Assembly (NCBI GenBank): GCA_016714465.1
Contig: JADKDT010000001.1
Coordinates: 62,001-126,000, forward strand
Direction of reading: 5' to 3'
DNA length: 64,000 nucleotides
DNA from: Candidatus Brachythrix odensensis
GTDB taxonomy: Bacteria > Chloroflexota > Anaerolineae > J036 > Brachytrichaceae
Shown here in pieces: positions 28,608-35,132 of this stretch. A model generated the notes under the pieces. The model had not been told where the DNA came from. It ran no database searches and saw only the letters and a list, made by a program, of their open reading frames with translations. A program made the translations under genes and the position numbers. Position 1 is the first letter of the stretch, and every line of letters begins with the position of its first letter.

Positions 28608-30649
28608 TCAGCGCGATCGCGGTGGCGCCCGGCAACTCGAATGTGATCTGGGTGGGATATTCGAACGGGGCGCTCTACAAAACCACGAACGGACTGTCCC
28701 CCGCGCCGGACTGGACGCTCTTCATCGCGCCAAACCTGCCAACGCTGCGCATGGTCACCCGGATCGTCCTCGACCCGAACAGCACGTCTGTAGCCTATGT
28801 GATGTATGGCGGCTATTCCGCTGACAATCTGTGGCGGACCGTCGATGGCGGAACGAATTGGGCTCAGTGGACGGGAACTGGCCTCAATTCCATCCCCGCA
28901 GTGCCCGTTCGCACCTTGGCGTTTCACCCGTTTGACACGGCCTTCATGTATGTGGGCACCGAGGTCGGCGTGTACGCCAGCAGCGATGGCGGCGCGAATT
29001 GGTCCGTGCCAGCCGACGGCCCAGCCCACGTCGCCATCGATGAGATGGTCTGGCTCGGCCAGCAACTCTACGTCGGGACGCACGGCCGCGGCGTGTTCTC
29101 GATCTCGCCGAATATCCCTGGCCAGGCTACCGCGACGCCAATCCCCACCCCAACCCCCACCGGCACGCCTGTCCCGCCCGCCGTGTGCGTGACCCCGGCC
29201 CCGCAGGGGAGCTACACCTTCAACCTGGTCGCCCAGACCGGCGACCAGGGCATGCTGGAAATCTACGACGAAGTTTCCATCAACGACAAGGGCAATGTGG
29301 CTTTTGCCGGGCGCCTGGGCGGCACCGACGCCCTCTACATCGGCAGCAACTACACCAACGTCGCGCAAGCTCACCCCACCGAGGGTTACTACACCTACTT
29401 CTGGCCCGGCGGGCAGATCAACAACTCGGACGAGATCATCGCCCGTGACTACGCCAATGGCTTCCGCTACAACCGGATCTGGGAGGGCGCCCTCGGCAGC
29501 GAGGGTCAGTACACGCTCCTGCCCGGCGGGTCAATCCGCTCGATGCTCGCCTATGGCAGCATCAACGACTCCGGCGGGGTGGTCTACCCGTATCTCCTCC
29601 AAAACAGCACCACGATTGGCGGCCTGGCGGCCTATCCATCGAATGCCACGTTTGGCACGTCTTCGGCCGCCCTGCGGCCGGTGCTCGCCAACAACGGAAA
29701 GTCGGTGCTTCGGCTGAGTGACCAGGATAACGCGCCCATCACCCTGTTATCGCCTGATCTCAGCGCCTACACGTCGATCGCCGGGAATGCATTTGCCAAG
29801 AAGGGCCGCTGGCCGAGCGTTTCGGGCGAATCCGAGGCGGTCAGCTTCTACGGCGACTTTGCCAACCCCGCCGGCATCGGCGGCGGTCCGGGCGGCGGCA
29901 ACCCGGGCGAGGGCACCTTTATCTCGCTCGACCGCGCCGCCATCCCCGGCCTCACCGGCGGGCGCGAGCTGTATCGCATCACCGGCCAGGCTTGCAATGG
30001 CAAGCTCGACCCGGGCGAGGCGCATAACGATGTCAATGCCGATGGCGTCGTCGATCCGAACGAGGACGCCGGCTTCATCTTCCACTACGACATCGAAAAG
30101 CGGGTGGCCATCAACCGCAACCTGCTGGGCGACAAGCGCCGGATGAATATCGCCTTCGTCGCCAACGATGTCAAGGGCCAGGCCGTCTTCCAGAGCGACA
30201 TCATCCTGCCCTACACGGTCTCGCCCACCCTCCCGGTAACGCCCACCGTCAACACCTACCGGGTCATCGGTGTGGGCGACGTCATCACTGGCGTGAATGG
30301 CGCGGTCAAGGAGCTCCAGATCGGCGAGCGCCTGAGCAAATACGGCGAGGTCGTGATCTGGATCAAGACCGACGCCGGGACGGAAGCCATCGTCCGGGCC
30401 GCGCCGCAGATGCGCCGGCCGGTCGTCCTCATCCCGGGTCTGCTCGGCACGGGTCCCCAACCAGGCGATACGGTCTGGTACCGCGTCCGCGGCCTGCCGC
30501 CGCATGCGCTTGCCCTTGACCCGATCCTCGGAACCTATGACGACCTGGTCCAGACCCTGACCAACTTTGGGTATCAGGAAGGATCGCGATCTCTTCATCG
30601 TGAACTACGACTGGCGCCTGCCGCCGGCCCCGCGCGATGGCGTCATTGA
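28490..30649 (+). CDS. Secreted multidomain protein, copy B, fragment 2: propeller end, linker, Ca-loop region, hydrolase start
   Basis: The true frame runs from about 28353 to about 30580. It covers the last propeller blades (TVDGGTNW, SSDGGANW), an uninterrupted P/T linker (PIPTPTPTGTPVPPAVC), the SINDKGNVAFAGR region, the DVNADGVVDPNED Ca loop, and the start of the LCAT-like hydrolase (VVLIPGLLGTG). An extra G near 30582 breaks the frame inside the hydrolase. Residues after LTNFGYQ are spurious, and the domain resumes in 30567-32465. This fragment shows what the copy A linker (near 8120) should look like. Confidence 0.83.
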   Translation: MLAGGASLWRSTDVRSAWTWPSWSAIKPPIANTGSFTPLISAIAVAPGNSNVIWVGYSNGALYKTTNGLSPAPDWTLFIAPNLPTLRMVTRIVLDPNSTSVAYVMYGGYSADNLWRTVDGGTNWAQWTGTGLNSIPAVPVRTLAFHPFDTAFMYVGTEVGVYASSDGGANWSVPADGPAHVAIDEMVWLGQQLYVGTHGRGVFSISPNIPGQATATPIPTPTPTGTPVPPAVCVTPAPQGSYTFNLVAQTGDQGMLEIYDEVSINDKGNVAFAGRLGGTDALYIGSNYTNVAQAHPTEGYYTYFWPGGQINNSDEIIARDYANGFRYNRIWEGALGSEGQYTLLPGGSIRSMLAYGSINDSGGVVYPYLLQNSTTIGGLAAYPSNATFGTSSAALRPVLANNGKSVLRLSDQDNAPITLLSPDLSAYTSIAGNAFAKKGRWPSVSGESEAVSFYGDFANPAGIGGGPGGGNPGEGTFISLDRAAIPGLTGGRELYRITGQACNGKLDPGEAHNDVNADGVVDPNEDAGFIFHYDIEKRVAINRNLLGDKRRMNIAFVANDVKGQAVFQSDIILPYTVSPTLPVTPTVNTYRVIGVGDVITGVNGAVKELQIGERLSKYGEVVIWIKTDAGTEAIVRAAPQMRRPVVLIPGLLGTGPQPGDTVWYRVRGLPPHALALDPILGTYDDLVQTLTNFGYQEGSRSLHRELRLAPAAGPARWRH

Positions 30650-32465
30650 CGGATACATCAGCAATCAGACCGCCGACGCCATCATCGATGGCACCTATGC
30701 CAATGGGCTTGACTATCTGGGCGCCGAACTCAAGAAGGCGGCTGATGCCTGGAAGTACTTCCATCCCGGCGAACCCGACCTCGATGCCCTCGATGTGATC
30801 GCCCACGACGCGGGCGGGCTCATCGCCCGGGCCTACATCCAAAGCGACGCCTACGGCGGCCCGATTGCGCCCGGGCCGCTCTCGGACGGCTCGCCAGGGC
30901 CGTCGACGCTGCCCAAGTTCAGGAACGTCGTCCTGGCCGGGGTGCCCAACATGGGCGACACCCGTTCGTGGAGCGGCGTCATCGACAACTGGCGCGACAA
31001 CGCCGTGATGCGCTTCCTGCTCTCGCGCCTGGTCTATGCCGAGTACCTGTATGTGCAGACCAAGGAGACCAATGCGATCTCCGGCCCGGACTACGCAATC
31101 ACCGCGAGCGACCTGGCGACCGACACCGTCCTGCGCAACCGCGACTTCATCAGCCGGTATGTGCCGACCCTGAACAGCATGCTTGCGACCTACCCCTTTG
31201 TCGGGTCTGACGACAGCGGGGCCGCGCTGCAGGGCCTCGCGGCCATCACGGATGGGTTGAAGTACGCCAATGCCCTGCTGCTGGATCTCAATGCCGGACA
31301 GGGCGTGCCGCCGGCCTCGTCGACCGGCATCATCGCCGCCTCGCTGACCGGCAAGCTGTATGTCTTTGCCGGCTCGCAGACCGACACCTCGCTGTGGGCG
31401 CGCCAGCGCAACGCGCCGACGGAGAGCTGTTTGGCGATGACGTCCAACACGCTGGCCAGCGTGCAGCAGGTCCGGGATTGGATCAATGCGGTGGCGACCC
31501 CCGACGCCCTTGAGCGGCTGCAGATCATCCTGGCCCGAATCGAGTTCATCCTCAGCGCGGTGGGGGTCGATGGCACGGCTGGAAAAGCCGCGGCCTCCGA
31601 CATCCTGCCCTTCAACGACTTCACCGGACGCTGCGCCGGATCCGGCGAGATCTGGTCGGCGACCCAGAAGAGCGTGCCCGCCGACGCGAGTTTTGACATG
31701 CGCTTCGCCAAACGGGGTGATGGCACCGTGTCGTTTGGCTCCGCCACGGGGCCGTTTATGAATGCCGGCGGCCAGCCCGTCCACGCCAAGTTCGTGATCT
31801 CCGAGTTCGTCGGCATCCAGCACCTGCCCCTGATGTACGACAAGCGCACCCAGACCGCGATGCTGGGGATTCTCGATATCCCGAACATCAACCCGGCCTT
31901 CATCTCGACCAGCAAGCACAAGATGTCGGCGGCGATCTACACCCAGACCTATCAATCAATGGGCGCTTTCCTGGTCAACGAGGAGGGTGTCTTCGACCAG
32001 AACCTGAACGCGCAACAGGCGGGCGCTGTGCAGCAGGCCCTGCAGTACGCCCGCGGCATCTTCCAGAGTTCTCTCGAGGCCCAGGGCTGGTGGTCATCGG
32101 TGATCTTCGATCCCGTCGATGGCTATGTTACCGACGAGCTCGGGCGCCAGGTCGGTTACTCTGATGCCGAGGGCGCGAAGAACGCCATTCCGGACAGCAC
32201 CTGGATCGGCGACGGGGCCGGGAGCGGGGTCGCCTTCATCAACGGGCATCGACCGATGTCGCTGACCGTGCACCTGACCGGCCGCGGCGAGCCCTTCACC
32301 GTCGACGCCGCTCTACACGGTCCGGGCGGGTTCACCCGCACGGTCACAACCGGCACGCTCGCGCTCGGGGCGACCCAGATCATCACCCTCGAGATCCCGC
32401 CCGAGATCGGTGCGCAGGACTACGAATGGCCCTCATGGACTACCTCACCCCAACCGAGGCCATGA
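30567..32465 (+). CDS. Secreted multidomain protein, copy B, fragment 3: LCAT-like hydrolase core with Asp at the nucleophile position
   Basis: Begins in frame with DRDLFIVNYDWRLPP and runs through the catalytic elbow DVIAHDAGGLIARAYIQSDA (Asp codon 30807-30809) and the NVVLAGVPNMGDTRSW strand. It ends in a long C-terminal part including GIQHLPLMYD, which may hold the His of the triad. The Ser-to-Asp change at the elbow is the same in copy A, so it is not a sequencing error. A base is missing near 32428 (YEWPSMDYLTP expected), where the real frame moves to 32426-32851. Confidence 0.83.
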   Translation: MGIRKDRDLFIVNYDWRLPPAPRDGVIDGYISNQTADAIIDGTYANGLDYLGAELKKAADAWKYFHPGEPDLDALDVIAHDAGGLIARAYIQSDAYGGPIAPGPLSDGSPGPSTLPKFRNVVLAGVPNMGDTRSWSGVIDNWRDNAVMRFLLSRLVYAEYLYVQTKETNAISGPDYAITASDLATDTVLRNRDFISRYVPTLNSMLATYPFVGSDDSGAALQGLAAITDGLKYANALLLDLNAGQGVPPASSTGIIAASLTGKLYVFAGSQTDTSLWARQRNAPTESCLAMTSNTLASVQQVRDWINAVATPDALERLQIILARIEFILSAVGVDGTAGKAAASDILPFNDFTGRCAGSGEIWSATQKSVPADASFDMRFAKRGDGTVSFGSATGPFMNAGGQPVHAKFVISEFVGIQHLPLMYDKRTQTAMLGILDIPNINPAFISTSKHKMSAAIYTQTYQSMGAFLVNEEGVFDQNLNAQQAGAVQQALQYARGIFQSSLEAQGWWSSVIFDPVDGYVTDELGRQVGYSDAEGAKNAIPDSTWIGDGAGSGVAFINGHRPMSLTVHLTGRGEPFTVDAALHGPGGFTRTVTTGTLALGATQIITLEIPPEIGAQDYEWPSWTTSPQPRP

Positions 32466-32851
32466 CGGTCGCGCTGTACGACAACCTGGATGTCACGATG
32501 GTCGTCACCGACGACAGTGGCGCGGTCGAGACCCGCCTGTTCTTCGACGTCGATGGTTCGGGTGTGATCACGGGTTCGGACGAGAGCCTGGTCGCAACGC
32601 AGGGCCTGAGCGACACCTTCAGCGCGACGCCCGACCCAGACGCCCGCGCCGACGCTGACGCCGGTGCCGACCAACACCCCAACGGAGACGCCGACCGCGA
32701 CGCCAACCCGCACGCCGACACCGACCCGGACGCCGACCCCGACCCGCACCCACACGCCCACGCCGACGGCGACGGGCACGCCGGTGCCGGGCTGCGTCGG
32801 CGACTACACCGGGCCGTTCAACGTCCCCAATGGCTACATTCAGGTCGATGA
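32426..32851 (+). CDS. Secreted multidomain protein, copy B, fragment 4 (short beta domain before linker)
   Basis: In-frame and homologous to copy A only up to about nt 32627 (YLTPTEAMTVALYDNLDVTMVVTDDSGAVETR and a DVDGSGVITGSDES Ca-loop-like motif). After SDTFSA the sequence jumps into the P/T linker in the wrong frame. About 130-140 nt present in copy A (11594-11732) are missing here, with one base out of phase. The reading through 32851 is spurious Asp/Ala-rich translation of the linker. Confidence 0.6.
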   Translation: MALMDYLTPTEAMTVALYDNLDVTMVVTDDSGAVETRLFFDVDGSGVITGSDESLVATQGLSDTFSATPDPDARADADAGADQHPNGDADRDANPHADTDPDADPDPHPHAHADGDGHAGAGLRRRLHRAVQRPQWLHSGR

Positions 32852-33431
32852 TGTGCAGATGATCGCTTACCGTTGGAGTGCCCAATTCGGCGATCCGCTG
32901 TATGAGACGTGGTTCGACCTAAACTCGGAGAATGGGGTGGACATCGCGGACGTCCAGACCATCGCCGGGCGCTGGAACACCGACTGCAACCAGTGGGCGC
33001 TCCCGCGCGCGCCGCAGACAGCGGGGCTGAACGCGCTGTCGTTGGTGGTTGAGGGCGGGCCAGGCGGGCCGGTCACGGCCACGATCTTTGCTCAGGACGT
33101 GTTCAACCTGGGGGCCTTCCAGCTTGGGTTGACTTATCCCGCTGGGCTGAGCGTGGCCTCGGTCGATCTGGGCGCATTCGTCACCCAGAGCGGGCGCTCG
33201 TTCTTCCCGCTGACCGAGGATGACCATGCCGGCGCGCTGAGCGTGGCCGCCTACAGCATGGGCGCGGCGCCGGCCGGGCCATCGGGGACAGGCCCGATCG
33301 CGCGGGTGGTCTTCGCCTCAACGGGCGCGGCGGGCAGCCTGGCGTTGACCGAGGGCGCGCTGAGCGACATCACTGGCCAGGCCATCACGGGCCCGGTCGC
33401 GCGGGTGTATCTGCCGGTGGTGGGGCGGTAG
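32664..33431 (+). CDS. Secreted multidomain protein, copy B, fragment 5: P/T linker, dockerin, cohesin-like, ends YLPVVGR
   Basis: The TPTRTPTPTRTPTPT linker is followed by a dockerin-like module (GCVGDY onward). Its second Ca loop, DLNSENGVDIADVQTIAGRW, is well formed; the first (NGYIQVDDVQMIAYRW) is degenerate. A cohesin-like beta-sandwich follows (NLGAFQLGLTYPAGLSVASV, GPSGTGPIARVVF). The protein ends VYLPVVGR. Having both dockerin and cohesin-like modules on one chain would allow chaining or self-assembly (inference). The ATG at 32664 is internal to the linker and is not a true start. Confidence 0.8.
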   Translation: MPTNTPTETPTATPTRTPTPTRTPTPTRTHTPTPTATGTPVPGCVGDYTGPFNVPNGYIQVDDVQMIAYRWSAQFGDPLYETWFDLNSENGVDIADVQTIAGRWNTDCNQWALPRAPQTAGLNALSLVVEGGPGGPVTATIFAQDVFNLGAFQLGLTYPAGLSVASVDLGAFVTQSGRSFFPLTEDDHAGALSVAAYSMGAAPAGPSGTGPIARVVFASTGAAGSLALTEGALSDITGQAITGPVARVYLPVVGR

Positions 33432-33440
33432 GGCGTTGGC

Positions 33441-33475
33441 CAGGTGGAGCCCACCTTCAAGGTGGGCTCCACCTG
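33441..33475. terminator. 16-17-bp stem-loop between convergent genes
   Basis: Arms 33441-33456 and 33460-33475 (CAGGTGGAGCCCACCT) with a short TTCAA loop. It lies 9 nt after the stop of the copy B gene and 18 nt before the stop of the convergent FmdB-type gene. It replaces, with unrelated sequence, the 24-bp hairpin at the same place in copy A. Confidence 0.72.
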
Positions 33476-33493
33476 CTGTCCGTCGCCGCGGCC

Positions 33494-33892
33494 CTACTTC
33501 TTCGCGTCGCCGGCCGCCGGCTTCTTGTCGCTCGTCGCCGGCGCCGAGCTTTCCGACTTCGACTCCGATTTCGACTCGGGTTTGGCGTCGGGCTTGGCCT
33601 CGGGGGCCTCGGCCTTGGTCTCGGTCTTGGATTCGGCCGGCGTCGACTCCGACGGGGCGCCTTCGGCCGGCTTGCTGTCCGGCGTCTTGGGCTTCACCCC
33701 AGCCGGATTCGAGCCGCGGCTGTCATTGACGTAGAACCCCGACCCGCGAAAGGCGACCGAAACCTGGCCCACCACGCGGTGGATATGGCGCTTGTGGCAA
33801 TTCGGGCACACCTTGAGCTTCTCATCGGTGAATTTTTGCTGGCGCTCAAACTGATGGCCACAGTCGGGACAGGCGTATTGATAAACTGGCAT
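33494..33892 (-). CDS. FmdB-family zinc-ribbon protein with long low-complexity tail
   Basis: The first 60 residues are a classic FmdB/CxxC zinc ribbon: MPVYQYACPDCGHQFE with Cys8/Cys11, then Cys29/Cys32 (VCPNCHK). FmdB proteins are small putative regulatory zinc ribbons whose role is mostly unproven. The remaining half (from about residue 70) is Lys/Ser/Glu/Pro/Ala-rich (KPEAKSES-like), predicted disordered and longer than in most family members. A TATAAT box on the minus strand (33903-33908) lies 10 nt before the ATG, suggesting a leaderless message. It is divergent from the MBL-fold gene. Confidence 0.88.
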   Translation of the reverse strand: MPVYQYACPDCGHQFERQQKFTDEKLKVCPNCHKRHIHRVVGQVSVAFRGSGFYVNDSRGSNPAGVKPKTPDSKPAEGAPSESTPAESKTETKAEAPEAKPDAKPESKSESKSESSAPATSDKKPAAGDAKK

Positions 33893-33933
33893 GCGGCCAG
33901 CAATTATAGGACTCTTGTCTATACTGTTCCCCC

Positions 33934-34632
33934 ATGCCCGCCAAACTCATCTTCCCCGGCGTCTACGCGCTTGGCCTCGGCCCCGTCAATGCGTTCCTGA
34001 TCGAGGATGGAAGCGCCCTCACCCTGATCGACACCGGCTATGGCAAGGATGATGTGAAGATCCTGGCCGCCGTCCAGGCCCTCGGCCGCAGCCCGAGCGA
34101 CATCAAAAACATCGTCGTCACCCACTGCCACCCCGATCACGCCGGCGGCCTGGCCGCCCTCAAAAAGCAGACCGGCGCGAGCGCCTGGATGAGCCTTGCC
34201 GATGCCGAGGTCGTGCGCGGCAAGGTCGCCATCAACCGCTCGACCCCCTCCCGCGGGCTGATGCAGCAGATCATGTATCGCCTCTTCATCGCCGGCAGCT
34301 CGGGCATCGTCGACAAGGCCGGGATCGAGCATGAGATCGCCGACGGCGATGTATTGCCCTTCGGCGGCGGGCTGCGCGCCATCGCCGCCCCCGGGCACAG
34401 CGCCGGGCAGATGGCCTTTATGCTCGAGCGCGACGGGGGGCTGCTCTTCGCCGCCGACGCGTGCAGCAATATGGGCGGGCTGTCCCTGTCCATCGTCTAC
34501 GACGATCACGCCCAGGGCCGGCGCACCCTGGCCGCGCTCGCCAAACTCATGTTCGCCGCGGTGTGCTTCGGGCATGGCCCCGCGCTCAGCGGCGCCAACG
34601 CGCGCAAGTTCAACCAGAAGTGGGAGGCATAG
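33934..34632 (+). CDS. MBL-fold metallohydrolase
   Basis: 232 residues with the metallo-beta-lactamase signature THCHPDHAGG (residues 63-72: metal ligands H64, H66, D68, H69). Further ligands are likely at APGHSAGQ, the DAC segment and FGHGPAL. The family includes glyoxalase II-like and quorum-lactonase-like hydrolases, and the substrate cannot be assigned. A TATACT box at 33920-33925 is only 8 nt before the ATG, so the transcript is probably leaderless. It is followed after 2 nt by the SRPBCC gene, probably the same operon. Confidence 0.88.
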   Translation: MPAKLIFPGVYALGLGPVNAFLIEDGSALTLIDTGYGKDDVKILAAVQALGRSPSDIKNIVVTHCHPDHAGGLAALKKQTGASAWMSLADAEVVRGKVAINRSTPSRGLMQQIMYRLFIAGSSGIVDKAGIEHEIADGDVLPFGGGLRAIAAPGHSAGQMAFMLERDGGLLFAADACSNMGGLSLSIVYDDHAQGRRTLAALAKLMFAAVCFGHGPALSGANARKFNQKWEA

Positions 34633-34634
34633 AC

Positions 34635-35030
34635 ATGGCCCTTCGATTCCAGGTGTCCACCTTCATTCCCGCCCCGCCCGAGACCGTCTACAAAGCCTGG
34701 CTCACCAGCAAAAGCCATGCCGCCATGACCGGCGGCGCGGCAACCGTCAATGCCCGGGTCGGGGCAACCTTCCAGGCCTGGGATGGCTACATTAGCGGGC
34801 GCAACCTTGAGCTTGAATCGGGCGCCCGCATCTTGCAGGCCTGGCGCACAAGCGAGTTCACCGAGAGCGAGCCCGATTCGCGCCTCGAGATCCTGTTCAA
34901 GCCGAAGAAGAGCGGCACAACGGTCACGATCAAGCACTCAGGACTGCCCGCCCACGGCATGCAATATCGCCAGGGCTGGATCGACTCTTACTACGAGCCG
35001 ATGAAGGAGTACTTCGCCCCGAAGCACTGA
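34635..35030 (+). CDS. SRPBCC / AHSA1-like (START-fold) protein
   Basis: 131 residues beginning MALRFQVSTFIPAPPETVYKAW, the usual first strand and helix of SRPBCC proteins. It then has TFQAWDGYISGRNLELE, ILQAWRTSEF, and a C-terminal helix with HGMQYRQGWIDSYYEPMKEYF. The AHSA1-like subfamily binds hydrophobic ligands in a deep pocket; the ligand here is unknown. The ATG at 34635 starts 3 nt after the MBL stop, so it is translationally close-coupled. Longer upstream readings overlap the MBL gene in another frame and are not used. Confidence 0.85.
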   Translation: MALRFQVSTFIPAPPETVYKAWLTSKSHAAMTGGAATVNARVGATFQAWDGYISGRNLELESGARILQAWRTSEFTESEPDSRLEILFKPKKSGTTVTIKHSGLPAHGMQYRQGWIDSYYEPMKEYFAPKH

Positions 35031-35031
35031 T

Positions 35032-35104
35032 GTTTTCACCACAAAGGCACAAAGACACAAAGAACCTTTTTATTTCTTTGTGCCTTTGTGTCTTTGTGGT
35101 GAAA
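35032..35104. repeat. Palindromic CAAAGRCACAAAG repeat element
   Basis: The left arm (35032-35062, TTTTCACCACAAAGGCACAAAG and on) faces a right arm (35075-35104) reading CTTTGTGCCTTTGTGTCTTTG and GTGGTGAAAA. The result is a 25-30-bp imperfect, A/T-rich stem with an internal CAAAG repeat, unlike the GC-rich hairpins elsewhere. It sits between two same-strand genes. Similar CACAAAG palindromes are common dispersed elements in bacterial genomes (general knowledge). Confidence 0.75.
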
Positions 35105-35132
35105 ATCTTGACCAAACAGCCTGAACCTCCAT

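Larger units (their letters stand above)
20955..33431 (+). repeat. Tandem paralogous cassette, copy B (part matching copy A)
   Basis: This block aligns with window positions 1-12505. Gene 1 of copy B extends further upstream, to 14295, where its N-terminus and 15 more modules lie; the matching part of copy A is outside the window. The GH15-like gene at 12561-13654 lies between the copies and is present once, so the visible unit is the two-gene cassette only. Confidence 0.9.
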
